From an uncultured Bryobacteraceae bacterium (GTDB lineage: Bacteria; Acidobacteriota; Terriglobia; Bryobacterales; Bryobacteraceae), in contig CALKXJ010000022.1 of NCBI GenBank assembly GCA_938003835.1, positions 111,141 through 175,140 on the forward strand: DNA of 64,000 nt. The letters are read 5' to 3'. The position numbers were made by a program, and so were the translations under genes. Of this stretch, positions 29,859 to 39,380 are shown piece by piece. Position 1 is the first letter of the stretch. Each line of letters starts with the position of its first letter. The notes under the pieces are model-generated. The model was not told where the DNA came from. It did no database searches and saw nothing but the letters and a program-made list of their open reading frames with translations.

Positions 29859-31262
29859 TCAGCTCCAGAGTTCGTGCACCGGACCGTAGACGTCATCCTT
29901 GGATTTCGGCACATATTCGAAACCGCGCCCGTAAGGGTCGTCATAGCGGACATTGGTCCAATTGATGCCTAGCGCCGAGTAAATGGTCGCTTCGACATCC
30001 TCGATCCGGACGTCGCGGCGGCGGCTCCAGCCGGGCTCGACGGTGATGGCGCCGGTCGGATCCGTGGCGCCGATGATCTTGCCGCCCTTGACTCCACCGC
30101 CGGCGAACACCACGAAGTGCTGGAGGAAATGGTCGCGACCGTTCTGGGCCGACAGCGGCCCGACCGTCCGGCCGAACTCCCCCGTCATGACAATGAGCGT
30201 CTCCTCAAGCAGGCCGCTCGAGGCAAGCTCATCGAGCAGCGCGGCGAAGCCGTCATCGAGCTGGCGTGCCATGCGCGGCAGCCGTCCGGCGTTCGCCGTG
30301 CTGTAGATGTCCTGGTGGTGATCCCAGCCGCTGAAGACGATCTGAATGTAGCGGGTTCCTTGATTGGCGCGGAGAACCTTCGCCGCCACCAGGCAAGCAT
30401 TGCCAAAGGCCGAGTTTCCGAAGCGCTCGCTTTCGGCCGCGGTAAAGGAAAAGGCAGCCTCGACCGCCGGGTGGTACATCAGCCGGCGCGCCGCCTCATA
30501 GTAGCTTTCGAACTCCGCGGGGGCGCGGCCGAAAGGCGCCTCCTGTCGGAGCGGCGCCTCCAGCGCCTGGAGCAGTCGGTAGCGCGCCTCGAAGCGGGCC
30601 GCCCCTTCTGCGACCGGGTGTGTGGTGCTGGCAAGACCGCTTGCGCTCGGCTCAACCTGAAACGGACCGTAGGCGGGCGGCAGATACCCAGGACCGACCG
30701 CCGATTGCGCATTGAGCGCCAGAAAGCCGGGGAAGACCTGGTGCGGCTGGCGCTCGGGCTCTTTTTCGATAGCGACGATCGAGCCGATGTTCGGCGCGAT
30801 GTCGCCTAGGGCGGCCGAAGGGTTGCGCCCGATCTGCACCCAGGTCTGCATCCCGCTGTGCTGCAACGCCCAGGCGAGCATCGACCGCACGATGGCGATC
30901 CGGTCGAGCCGCTCGCCGATCTTCGGCAGCAGGCCGGCGGGCCAGACAAGGTTCCGCACCGGCTCCGGCTGGAACTCCCGAGGTGTCACCCCCTCGACCA
31001 GCTTGAAGTCGAAGGTGTCGATCTGGCTGATGGCTCCGGCCAGCAAAATGAAGATCACGTTGCGCGCCGTGTTCTTCGTCTCCACTTCCGCCCAGGGAAC
31101 CACTTCGCCGGCCTCGAGGCGGGGAAACAGTAACGAGGCGCTGACGCCGCCGCTCATCAGGCGAAGCAGCGCCCGGCGGCTAAATGTGGGCCGCCAATAA
31201 AAGGGCCGATGGGGATGTGGCCAGCGCCGTAGGTAACGCTCAAACTCGTCGCGTCCGCTCAT
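29859..31262 (-). CDS. Exported DUF1501 protein
   Basis: A 467-residue protein of the DUF1501 family (related to alkaline phosphatase/sulfatase fold). The start FSRRALLRLMSGGVSASLLFPR is a Tat-like signal. Typical blocks are NVIFILLAGAISQIDTFDFK, SMLAWALQHSGMQTWVQIG, QIVFSGWDHHQDIYSTANAG and MTGEFGRTVGPLSAQNGRDH. DUF1501 proteins are numerous in Planctomycetota and Acidobacteriota and are nearly always paired with DUF1549/DUF1553 proteins, as here. Function unknown. The ATG at 31262 has GAGG in place; a TTG at 31283 overlapping the upstream stop is an alternative. Confidence 0.9.
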   Translation of the reverse strand: MSGRDEFERYLRRWPHPHRPFYWRPTFSRRALLRLMSGGVSASLLFPRLEAGEVVPWAEVETKNTARNVIFILLAGAISQIDTFDFKLVEGVTPREFQPEPVRNLVWPAGLLPKIGERLDRIAIVRSMLAWALQHSGMQTWVQIGRNPSAALGDIAPNIGSIVAIEKEPERQPHQVFPGFLALNAQSAVGPGYLPPAYGPFQVEPSASGLASTTHPVAEGAARFEARYRLLQALEAPLRQEAPFGRAPAEFESYYEAARRLMYHPAVEAAFSFTAAESERFGNSAFGNACLVAAKVLRANQGTRYIQIVFSGWDHHQDIYSTANAGRLPRMARQLDDGFAALLDELASSGLLEETLIVMTGEFGRTVGPLSAQNGRDHFLQHFVVFAGGGVKGGKIIGATDPTGAITVEPGWSRRRDVRIEDVEATIYSALGINWTNVRYDDPYGRGFEYVPKSKDDVYGPVHELWS

Positions 31263-31279
31263 GGGAGCCTCGATAGGCC

Positions 31280-33187
31280 TCAATAGTTGAAGATGAAATC
31301 CACCTTATTGTAGAGGGCCCATTGCAGGTCCTCTACCCGCGCGCGTCGGTCGCCGCTGGCGAGCGCCTCCAAGGCCACGCGCTTCTCCTCTTCGGTCGGA
31401 TAGCGCGAAAGGACGCTCAGAAAGAGCGCATCGACGAGCTGCGGATCGCCGTAGCCAAGCACTCGGGCGGCAAGGGACCCGCTCTGCGCCGAACCGGAGA
31501 CCCGCGCCCGGCTAACGACAAAGCTGTTATTCATCAACTGGAGCGCCTGCGTCACCGAGCCGTCGCTGCGGCGAGGCTGGCCGTCGCGGTTGCCTCGGAG
31601 AAAGCTGTCCAGAAACAGGGTCACTGCTCCCCGCGCCGCCGGGAAGCCTGCCGGCTCCGGGAACTGCATCGCCCAGTTCACCGCGTCCATGTCCGAGAAG
31701 CGATAGACCGGGATCAGGCCGCTCGTCTGCGCCACGGCGTCGTGGATCTCTTCGGCCCAAAGCCGCCGCACGAGTTTGCGGGCGTAGAGGCGGTCCCACT
31801 GCGCGTTCCACTCCCCGTCGTAACGGGACGAGAGCTGATAGGCCTCCGAGTTGACGATCGCGCGCATGAGCGCCTTCAGATCAAATCCGCCGGCGGCGAA
31901 TTCGGCCGCCAGTTCATGGAGAAGCTCCGGATGCGAGGGCTGGAGCGGCCACGGCTCAGGCGGGGGATTGCTCGGGTCGAGCCGGGCCGGATCGAACTGG
32001 TCGGGCGGTTCGACCAGCGCGACCACGAAAAATTCTTTCCAGATGTAATTGACGATCGCACGAGCGAACTGCGGGTCGGCGGTGAGCTCCCGCGCCAGGG
32101 CAACCCGGTAGTTCTCGCCCGGTTGGGGCCCGCGACCGCTGAACGGATACTTCGGGGCGATGTTGGCCAGCGCGCCGAGCGGCTCCCGCGGCGGGCGATT
32201 GCCGGTCTGGGTGTTCAGCGGGTAATCGACGCGGAAGCGAACGTTGTCTTCGACCGTATAATACTGGCGGCCGGCGATCGGCGAGGCCACCGCCCGCAAC
32301 GATGTTCGCGAAAAGAAAGACGCCAGTTCCCAAGCCTGGCGGCGCGTGAAGCTGCTAGCCCAGAGGCTGAGCGAGTCCAGATGCCGGCGGCCGTCGTGGC
32401 ACAGCAGGCAGTCCATATGGGAAATGCCCAAGAACATCTCCGCCAGATTCACCGCCTGCTGGTCGAAGATGTCCTGCCCGGTGCGCGGACTGCCCATGAC
32501 GATGCCGCCGACAAGCCAGTTCACCTCGCCCTGTTCAAAACTGTTGGTGCCCGTGGTGGTGATGAGTTCGCGCACCATCTGATCGTAGGGTTTGTTGGCC
32601 GCCAGCGAGGAGCGGATCCAGGCGTAGAAGGCGTTGCGTCCCTCCGGATACCGCGTGACCTGAGCGCTGCGAGCCGTGTTTCTGAGCAGATCGCCGAAAA
32701 ACATCGTCCATTTGTCGACCCAGGCCGGCGAGTTCAACAGCTCCTCGACGAGGCGGGCGCGCTTGTCCGGGGCGGAATCTTCGATAAAGGCCAGCAGGCG
32801 CTCCGCAGTGGGGACGCGGCCGGTCAGATCCAGCGTGACGCGCCGGATGAATTCGAAGTCGTTGGTGCGCTGGGCGGGGCGCACGCCGGCCCGTTCCATC
32901 GCCTCGAAGAGGTGGCGGTCGATCAGCCCCAGCTCATGGCCGCGTCGGGGCAGCGCCTGGCGAGCCGCTACGGGGCCCTTCGGTCGCCGGGACGACACCC
33001 ACTCGGTGGCGGAGCTCCAACGAGCGGGCCGACTCGCAACGAAGGGAGACGCCTCCAAAAAACGGGCCCGCTCCGGACCGAAGAAACTGCACTGAGGGTG
33101 AGCCTGCGGCTCGGGCTCGGGGGCGTGGGCCGCCCCGAGCGGCAGGCGCCAGGCTAGGACCAGAGGGAGAAGGACTAGAGGAAGCAT
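31280..33187 (-). CDS. Secreted DUF1549/DUF1553 protein with a CxxCH site
   Basis: A 635-residue protein with a signal peptide (MLPLVLLPLVLAWRLPLG). The DUF1549 part shows FEFIRRVTLDLTGRVPTAERL and WVDKWTMFFGDLLRN. The CLLCH motif (HMDCLLCHDGRRHLDSL) is a possible c-type haem site. The DUF1553 part follows, with AIVNYIWKEFFVVALVEPPDQFD and ALQLMNNSFVVSRA. Such proteins are exported and pair with DUF1501 partners; the reaction is unknown. AAGGAGA lies about 20 nt before the ATG; an in-frame CTG with better spacing also exists. Confidence 0.9.
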   Translation of the reverse strand: MLPLVLLPLVLAWRLPLGAAHAPEPEPQAHPQCSFFGPERARFLEASPFVASRPARWSSATEWVSSRRPKGPVAARQALPRRGHELGLIDRHLFEAMERAGVRPAQRTNDFEFIRRVTLDLTGRVPTAERLLAFIEDSAPDKRARLVEELLNSPAWVDKWTMFFGDLLRNTARSAQVTRYPEGRNAFYAWIRSSLAANKPYDQMVRELITTTGTNSFEQGEVNWLVGGIVMGSPRTGQDIFDQQAVNLAEMFLGISHMDCLLCHDGRRHLDSLSLWASSFTRRQAWELASFFSRTSLRAVASPIAGRQYYTVEDNVRFRVDYPLNTQTGNRPPREPLGALANIAPKYPFSGRGPQPGENYRVALARELTADPQFARAIVNYIWKEFFVVALVEPPDQFDPARLDPSNPPPEPWPLQPSHPELLHELAAEFAAGGFDLKALMRAIVNSEAYQLSSRYDGEWNAQWDRLYARKLVRRLWAEEIHDAVAQTSGLIPVYRFSDMDAVNWAMQFPEPAGFPAARGAVTLFLDSFLRGNRDGQPRRSDGSVTQALQLMNNSFVVSRARVSGSAQSGSLAARVLGYGDPQLVDALFLSVLSRYPTEEEKRVALEALASGDRRARVEDLQWALYNKVDFIFNY

Positions 33188-33549
33188 CGGAGCCCAGTTC
33201 AGGGATTCTCCTTATTATGGCCCCGGCCCCTCTTCTCTGCAACTGCGAATAGCCCCTTTCCGCGCTCGGCGTCGCCGGCCGCCTTTTGGGCGAGCGCGGG
33301 GCAGTCTGACCTTGCTCGTGTTCGCCACGCCCTTGTGGAGAGCCCGTCTGTCGTTGTTACCGCCGAAATCCATCGTGACGGGAAGAGAAGGACCGGGGCG
33401 CCGGATCGACGGATCGGTCAGATGACAGCAAGGGCTTGCGCTTCCGGGCGAAGGCTTCCGGCCGCCCTCGCGGCCCTCCGGCGGAGGGAGGCGTCGCGCG
33501 GTGGCCAAGGTGATTTTTGGCCGGTCGCCGTGCTAGAACCTACTAGTTG
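33188..33549. other. Long intergenic region between divergent genes
   Basis: About 360 bp separate the start of the DUF1549/1553 gene (minus) from the thiolase start (plus). Near its right end, TGCTAGAAC forms an extended -10-like element just before the thiolase ATG, which would give a very short leader. I see no convincing gene, RNA or repeat in the rest. Confidence 0.4.
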
Positions 33550-34707
33550 ATGCGACCGGTAGCGGTTGTCGGCATCGGCAAGACGCGGTTCGGCGCATTT
33601 GCCGACCGCGATCTGCGTTCGTTGGCCCGGGAGGCTGTCGCCTGCTGCCTCGAGGACGCCCACGCCCGCCCCGAGCAGGTTGAGGCCCTGTTTTTGGGTA
33701 ACTTCGCCGGGCCCTCCTTCGTCGGTCAAAGTCATCTGGCCCCCTACGTGGCCGAGGCATGCGGTCTGACCGGGATTCCAGCGACGCGCTTCGAGGACGC
33801 TTGCGCTTCAAGCGGTGCCGCCTTTTACCATGGCGTGCTGGCGGTCGCCGCAGGCATCTACGACGTCGTCCTGGTGGCCGGCGTGGAGAAGATGACCTCG
33901 GAGACTTCCGCGCGCGTGGCCCAGATCCTGGCCTCGGCCGGCGATTTGGCCGGTGAGATTCGCGTCGGAGCCACCTTCCCCGCCCTGTTCGCCATGATTG
34001 CTCGCCGGCACATGTACCAGTACGGCACCCGGCGCGAGCATTTGGCTCAGGTGGCGGTGAAGAACCACGCCAACGGCTCAAAAAACCCTTTCGCGCACAT
34101 GCGCAAGCTCGTCACGCTCGAAGCCGTGCTGGGGGCCAAGCCGGTGGCCGAGCCGCTTACCGTCTATGACTGCTCGCTCATCAGCGACGGGGCGGCCGCG
34201 GTTCTGCTCGCGCCGCTTGAGCGGGCCTTCGAGTTCACCGGGCGTCCGGCTCGCGTGCTGGGCGTCGCGCAGGCTTCGGATCGGCTGGCGCTCGAGGACA
34301 AGGCGGACATCACCAGCTTCCAGGCGGTGAGGCGGGCGGCGGAGAAGGCCTACCGGATGGCCGGCGTGGGCCCCTCCGACATCGAGTTCGCCGAGGTGCA
34401 CGACTGCTTCACCATTGCCGAAATCATGGCGATCGAAGATCTAGGCTTCGTCGCCAAAGGAGAGGGCGGGCCTTTCACCGCCTCGGGCGCCACGGCGCTC
34501 GAGGGGCGGCTTCCGGTGAACGCCAGCGGCGGCCTGAAGTCCAAGGGTCACCCGGTGGGGGCGACAGGGGTGGCGCAGATTTGCGATCTCGTCGAACAGC
34601 TTCGCGGTGCGGCGGGCGAGCGGCAGCTCCGGCGCCACTCGCTCGGGCTGGCGCAGAATCTGGGCGGCTCCGGCGCCACGGCCGTCGTCAGTATCCTGGG
34701 GGCTTGA
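33550..34707 (+). CDS. Thiolase-family protein (lipid-transfer/SCP-x type)
   Basis: A 385-residue thiolase-fold protein. The nucleophile is Cys85 (FEDACASSGAAFYHG); AEVHDCFTIAE and GGLKSKGHPVGATG hold the catalytic His and second Cys region. SCP-x/non-specific lipid-transfer-type thiolases of this kind act on acyl-CoA substrates, often in steroid or branched-chain degradation, together with a DUF35 OB-fold partner. That partner follows directly (8-bp gap). I take the ATG at 33550, one codon after a TTG. The actual substrate is unknown. Confidence 0.88.
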   Translation: MRPVAVVGIGKTRFGAFADRDLRSLAREAVACCLEDAHARPEQVEALFLGNFAGPSFVGQSHLAPYVAEACGLTGIPATRFEDACASSGAAFYHGVLAVAAGIYDVVLVAGVEKMTSETSARVAQILASAGDLAGEIRVGATFPALFAMIARRHMYQYGTRREHLAQVAVKNHANGSKNPFAHMRKLVTLEAVLGAKPVAEPLTVYDCSLISDGAAAVLLAPLERAFEFTGRPARVLGVAQASDRLALEDKADITSFQAVRRAAEKAYRMAGVGPSDIEFAEVHDCFTIAEIMAIEDLGFVAKGEGGPFTASGATALEGRLPVNASGGLKSKGHPVGATGVAQICDLVEQLRGAAGERQLRRHSLGLAQNLGGSGATAVVSILGA

Positions 34708-34715
34708 GGTCCGAC

Positions 34716-34958
34716 ATGGAAGAGGCGAACGAAAAGCTCGGCCCCGGCGTCGTCTACACGGAGACCGTCGTGCACGCTGCGCCGGAGGCGTTTCTCTCGG
34801 AGGCCCCCTACCAGCTCGCTATCGTGGAGCTCGAGGGCGGCGGCCGGCGCACCGTGCGCATTCTCGCCCGCACCGAATCCGAGCGCGTGCGCATTGGCGA
34901 CCGGGTGGAGTTCGCCGAACTGCGAGAGGGGATCCCCTTCTACAGGAAAACATCATGA
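34716..34958 (+). CDS. DUF35-type OB-fold protein
   Basis: An 80-residue protein matching the OB-fold part of DUF35 (ChsH2/thiolase partner) proteins: VVYTETVVHAAPEAFLSEAPYQLAIVELEGG, then RVRIGDRVEF and GIPFYRKTS at the end. The zinc-ribbon half common in DUF35 proteins is absent, so this is a short form. It lies between the thiolase and an aminotransferase, overlapping the latter by 4 bp (ATGA). DUF35 partners help thiolases and hydratases bind acyl-CoA; here it is probably the partner of the upstream thiolase. Confidence 0.82.
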   Translation: MEEANEKLGPGVVYTETVVHAAPEAFLSEAPYQLAIVELEGGGRRTVRILARTESERVRIGDRVEFAELREGIPFYRKTS

Positions 34959-36130
34959 GACTTGCACAGCGAATGGACAAGATCGGCACCGAGACCGCTT
35001 TCGACGTTCTGGTGAAGGCCCGGGCGCTCGAGGCGCAGGGCCAGTCGGTCATCCATCTGGAGCTCGGCGAGCCGGACTTCGACACCCCCCGCCACATCGT
35101 CGAGGCCGCCAAGCGCGCTCTGGACGAACACTGGACGCACTATGGGCCGACGCAAGGGTATCCCGACCTGCGCGAAGCCATCGCCGCTTACATCTCACGC
35201 ACCCGCTGCATCCAGGTCGGAGCCGAGCACGTCGCGGTGGTTCCCGGCGGCAAGCCGATCATCTTCTTCTCCATGCTGGCGCTCATCGAGCCCGGCGATG
35301 AGGTCATCTATCCCAATCCGGGCTTCCCGATTTACGAATCGATGATCTCGTTCCTCGGGGGCGTTCCCAGGCCGGTCCCGTTGATCGAGGAGCGTGGCTT
35401 TGCTTTCGATCTGGACGCCTTTCGCGACGCCCTGAGCGAGAAGACCCGGCTGATCATTCTCAACTCGCCGCAGAATCCGACCGGCGGCGTCATCAGCGCC
35501 GAAGACATCCGCGCGATCGCCGGCATGGTGCGCGACCGCGATGTCATGATCCTCTCCGATGAGATCTACTCGCGCATCTACTACGAGACGCCGCCCTGCT
35601 CGATCGCGAGCCTCCCGGGAATGCTTGAGAAGACGATCATTCTCGACGGCTTCTCGAAAACCTATGCAATGACGGGCTGGCGGATCGGCTACGGGGTAAT
35701 GCCGGCGTGGCTGGTGGCGGCGGTCAACAAGCTGATGGTGAACTCCAACTCCTGCACGGCGAGCTTCACGCAGCGGGCGGCGCTGGCCGCCCTGACCGGG
35801 CCGCAGGACGAGGTCGACCGCATGGTGGCGGAGTTCCGCCGGCGGCGGGACGCCTTCTGCGAGGGGCTCAACGGCCTGCCCGGCTTTCGCTGCGCGCGGC
35901 CGAGCGGGGCCTTCTATGCGTTTCCGAACATCTCCGGCACCGGCTACAGCTCGCGCGAGCTGGCCGACCGCCTGCTCGAAGAGGCGGGCGTGGCGGCCTT
36001 GAGCGGGACCGCCTTCGGCGCCTACGGGGAGGGGTTTCTGCGGCTGAGCTACGCCAACTCCTACGAGAACCTGATGGAGGCGGTCGAGCGGATCCGCCGG
36101 TGGCTGGAGGCGAACGGGCGAGGAGGCTGA
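34955..36130 (+). CDS. Class I/II aminotransferase
   Basis: A 391-residue fold-type I PLP aminotransferase similar to the aspartate/alanine aminotransferase subgroup. Lys235 (LDGFSKTYAMTGWRIGYG) is the PLP lysine; LNSPQNPTGGV and LSDEIYSRIYYE hold the Asn and Asp/Tyr PLP contacts, and Arg near the end (FLRLSYANSYENL) binds the carboxylate. Its ATG overlaps the DUF35 stop, so it is translationally coupled. Substrate cannot be read from sequence alone. Confidence 0.9.
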   Translation: MRLAQRMDKIGTETAFDVLVKARALEAQGQSVIHLELGEPDFDTPRHIVEAAKRALDEHWTHYGPTQGYPDLREAIAAYISRTRCIQVGAEHVAVVPGGKPIIFFSMLALIEPGDEVIYPNPGFPIYESMISFLGGVPRPVPLIEERGFAFDLDAFRDALSEKTRLIILNSPQNPTGGVISAEDIRAIAGMVRDRDVMILSDEIYSRIYYETPPCSIASLPGMLEKTIILDGFSKTYAMTGWRIGYGVMPAWLVAAVNKLMVNSNSCTASFTQRAALAALTGPQDEVDRMVAEFRRRRDAFCEGLNGLPGFRCARPSGAFYAFPNISGTGYSSRELADRLLEEAGVAALSGTAFGAYGEGFLRLSYANSYENLMEAVERIRRWLEANGRGG

Positions 36131-36150
36131 GGGGGGCGATCGGAGACGGT

Positions 36151-36194
36151 TTGACGAGGAGCCCGGGCTGGTGTTACGATTTTTGTTTTCGTAA
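36151..36194 (+). promoter_or_regulatory. Promoter and inverted repeat for the TonB receptor gene
   Basis: TTGACG (36151-36156) and TACGAT (36175-36180) are spaced 18 bp apart. A perfect inverted repeat TTACGA (36174-36179)/TCGTAA (36189-36194) with a 9-nt T-rich loop overlaps the -10 box. It could be an operator or an early hairpin. The ATG of the receptor gene follows 10 bp after it. Confidence 0.45.
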
Positions 36195-36203
36195 TACCAG
36201 GCC

Positions 36204-39200
36204 ATGCTCCGCTCGACTCTTCTCGCCCTCGCCCTTCTCGGCGCCTGCTCGATGCTCGCGCCCCTCCCTGCCTCCTCGCAGACGACGACCGCCTCGCTGG
36301 CCGGAATCGTCGAGGATGAACAGGAACGGCTCGTCAGCGGCGCCCGGCTACTACTCCGCGACCTCGCCCGGGGCTCCCTCCGGCAAACCGACAGCGACGC
36401 GAGCGGCGGCTTCCGGTTCTCGCAACTGGCTCCGGGCCGCTACGAACTCACCGCCGAGCGCAGCGGCTTCGCCCCGATCCGCCTGAGCAACCTCGTGCTC
36501 CACGCCGGCGACCAGCGCACCGTGCGTCTTCGCCTGGAAGTCGCGCCCCAGCAGGAGACGGTCGTCGTCACGGCCGCCGTCCCTCTGCTGGCAGAAGGCG
36601 CCTCCGTGGCCACCACGGTCGACCGCAGTTTCGTCGCCAACCAGCCGCTCAACGGACGGAGCTTTCAGGCGCTGATCACGCTCGCGCCGGGCGTCGTGCT
36701 CATGCCCGCCAGCCTGCCGAGCCAGGGCCAGTTCTCCGTCAACGGCCAGCGCACCGGAACCAACTACTTCACCGTCGACGGCGTGGCGGCCAACTTCGGT
36801 CTGCCCTTCGCCACCACGCCCTATGAGGGCGCCGGCGGCGGCGTGCCCTCGCTTTCCTCGCAGGGCTCCACCGCCGCGCTGGCCTCGGTGGACGCCGTCG
36901 AGGAGTTCACGATCCAGACCTCGACCTATGCGCCCGAATACGGGCGACAGCCGGGCGCTCAGGTGGCCATCGTCACTCGTTCGGGCACCAACCGCTTCCA
37001 CGGGAGCCTGTTCAACTATCTGCGCAACGACAAGCTCGACGCCAACAGTTGGTTCGGCAACTATCACCGGCTGCCGCGGCCGGCGCTGCGGCAGAACGAC
37101 TTCGGCTTCACGTTGGGGGGCCCCGTGAAACTGCCCTCGCTCTACGATGGCCGCAATCGCACCTTCTTCTTCGTCTCCTACGAAGGTTTGCGGCTGGTGC
37201 AGCCGGTGATCTCGGTGCCCTCGCGCGTGCCGTCGCTCGAGGCGCGCCAGCGAGCCAGCGGACTGCTGAAAGCCATCCTCGAGGCCTATCCGCAGCCGGT
37301 GGCGCCGCCGCTAGCTGAAGCGCCCCTCGAGACCCCTTACGTCGCAGGCTTCTCAAACCCCTCCACACTCAACGCCACCTCGGTTCGCTTCGATCACCTC
37401 GTCAGCCAGCGGCTGACCGCGTTCCTTCGCGTCAATCACGCCCCGTCGGAGAACCGGGAGCGGGGCCGGTACGCCACGCCGAGTTTCATCGCGGTGCTCC
37501 CGGCGCTGACCCAGACCGTGACCGGGGGCGCCACGCTCATCGCCTCACCGGCGCTCACCAGCGACTTCCGCCTGAACTGGAGCCGCTCGCGCGCCTCGCA
37601 GATCTACGAACAGGACACGTTCGGGGGCGCCAGGATTCTCGCGCCGGAGCTGATCTTCCCGCGCTTTGCCCGGCCCGAGACGTCGCTGTTCTATCTCACC
37701 ATCGGCGCCAACGACGAGAACACGATCAGCCCGGGCACTTTCAGCCGGAACACACAGCGGCAGTTCAACCTGGTGCAGGCGACGAGCTGGACGCGGGGCA
37801 CGCACGCGCTCAAATTCGGAGCGGATCTGCGGCGCCTGGCTCCCTCGATCGGAGGCCGCCTCTACAGCAAGACGCTCGTATTCCCCTCGATCACGGCGCT
37901 GGCGACGGGCATCGTGCCCACGGGGGAGATCCGCCAGGTGGACAACTACCTCGAGCCTCGCTATCTGAACTTCTCGGCGTTCGTGCAGGACACCTGGCGC
38001 ATCCGGGGGCGGCTGGCGCTCACTTACGGGCTCCGCTGGGAGCTCAATCCGGCGCCGTCGGAGTCCAACGGCAATCTCCCGCTGACGCTCACCGGCATCG
38101 AGGACCCGCCCACGGCGAGGCTCGCCCCCCGGGGAACGAAACTCTACCCGACAAGCTACCGGAACCTGGCGCCGCGCCTTGGCGTAGCCTGGCAGCCTTT
38201 CCGCTCGCGGGCGACCGTCGTCCGGACCGGGGTGGGCATCTTCTATGACCTCGGATACTCGTTCACCGGAACGGCGTTCACGCCCACCAACTATCCGTTC
38301 TCGCGGATCCGCAGCGTCTCCAACCGCCCGATCGACGATCCGGTCTTCTATTCAGAAGTCGGGCCACAGAGCTACGACCCACCATACCCGCGGCTGTTCG
38401 ATTTCTATGACGATTACAAACTGCCCTATTCCTGGCAGTACAACTTCACCATCGAGCACACCGTGGCGCGCGAGAACACGCTCTCGCTCGGCTACGTCGG
38501 CTCAGCGGGCCGGCGGCTGGCGCGCGTCGAGAGCTTGCGCCCGCAGACGCTCAAGAATCCGAACTTCACTCGGGTCGATGTGGTGAACAACTTCGGTTAT
38601 TCCGATTACCACTCGCTTCAGGCCCAGTTCCGGCGGCGGATGGCCCGAAGCGTCGAAGCGCTTCTTTCCTATACCTGGGCGAAATCGCTCGATACCGCTT
38701 CCGACGAATCGATCTCGAATCTGGCGGCGCCGGCGCGCCTGCTCGATCCCTCCTCGGACCGGGGCCCCTCGGCCTTCGACGTGCGCCACAGCTTCGCGGG
38801 CGCGGCCAGCTATGAACTCCCGGCGCTTCGCGAGCGCCGCGCGCTGGGCGCCGTCTTTGGCGGATTCGCCGTCGACGCCGTCGTGCGCTGGCGCACGGCG
38901 CCCCCGGTCACGGTGATTACCGGTCGCGACCCGCTGGGCCTCGGGCTCACCAATGTCGCCCGGCCGGACCTCGTCCCAGGCCAGCCGTTGTATCTCTACG
39001 GACCAGGCTATCCCGGCGGCAGGCGGATCAACCCGGCTGCCTTCGATGGCGCGGCGCCGCTAGCCCAGATGCGTCAGGGGACGCTCGGGCGGGGTGCCCT
39101 GCGGGGCTTCGGGCTCAGCCAGACGGATTTGAGCCTGCGACGGCGCTTCCGCCTCACGGAGGCCCTCGGGCTCGATCTGCGCGCCGACGCCTTCAACGTC

Positions 39201-39362
39201 TTCAACACGCCAAACTTTGCCGCCCCCGTCGCCGTGCTTACTAACACGAACTTCGGCCTAGCGACTCGCGTCTTCGCCACGGCGAGCGTCGGCGGCCTGA
39301 ATCCGCTGTTTCAGTTGGGCGGACCGCGTTCCATTCAGTTGTCCCTGAAGCTTCACTTCTGA
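36204..39362 (+). CDS. TonB-dependent receptor with carboxypeptidase-regulatory-like domain
   Basis: A 1052-residue outer-membrane protein. After a signal peptide (LLALALLGACSMLAPLPASS) comes a carboxypeptidase-regulatory-like domain (about 28-105: LAGIVEDEQERLVSGARL, GGFRFSQLAPGRYELTAE), then the plug (FVANQPLNGRSFQALITLAPGV), and a large beta-barrel ending in LSLKLHF with terminal Phe. This Oar-like type is hugely expanded in Acidobacteriota and takes up oligosaccharides or other large ligands. The promoter region carries an inverted repeat. It is followed by a DUF4198 protein gene 18 bp later. Confidence 0.93.
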   Translation: MLRSTLLALALLGACSMLAPLPASSQTTTASLAGIVEDEQERLVSGARLLLRDLARGSLRQTDSDASGGFRFSQLAPGRYELTAERSGFAPIRLSNLVLHAGDQRTVRLRLEVAPQQETVVVTAAVPLLAEGASVATTVDRSFVANQPLNGRSFQALITLAPGVVLMPASLPSQGQFSVNGQRTGTNYFTVDGVAANFGLPFATTPYEGAGGGVPSLSSQGSTAALASVDAVEEFTIQTSTYAPEYGRQPGAQVAIVTRSGTNRFHGSLFNYLRNDKLDANSWFGNYHRLPRPALRQNDFGFTLGGPVKLPSLYDGRNRTFFFVSYEGLRLVQPVISVPSRVPSLEARQRASGLLKAILEAYPQPVAPPLAEAPLETPYVAGFSNPSTLNATSVRFDHLVSQRLTAFLRVNHAPSENRERGRYATPSFIAVLPALTQTVTGGATLIASPALTSDFRLNWSRSRASQIYEQDTFGGARILAPELIFPRFARPETSLFYLTIGANDENTISPGTFSRNTQRQFNLVQATSWTRGTHALKFGADLRRLAPSIGGRLYSKTLVFPSITALATGIVPTGEIRQVDNYLEPRYLNFSAFVQDTWRIRGRLALTYGLRWELNPAPSESNGNLPLTLTGIEDPPTARLAPRGTKLYPTSYRNLAPRLGVAWQPFRSRATVVRTGVGIFYDLGYSFTGTAFTPTNYPFSRIRSVSNRPIDDPVFYSEVGPQSYDPPYPRLFDFYDDYKLPYSWQYNFTIEHTVARENTLSLGYVGSAGRRLARVESLRPQTLKNPNFTRVDVVNNFGYSDYHSLQAQFRRRMARSVEALLSYTWAKSLDTASDESISNLAAPARLLDPSSDRGPSAFDVRHSFAGAASYELPALRERRALGAVFGGFAVDAVVRWRTAPPVTVITGRDPLGLGLTNVARPDLVPGQPLYLYGPGYPGGRRINPAAFDGAAPLAQMRQGTLGRGALRGFGLSQTDLSLRRRFRLTEALGLDLRADAFNVFNTPNFAAPVAVLTNTNFGLATRVFATASVGGLNPLFQLGGPRSIQLSLKLHF

Positions 39363-39380
39363 CGATCAGGAGAATCTCCG

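Noticed and set aside
31280..31283. TTG start for the DUF1501 gene overlapping the previous stop
   Set aside because: The ATG at 31262 has a good GAGG site, and the TTG has none; kept only as an alternative.
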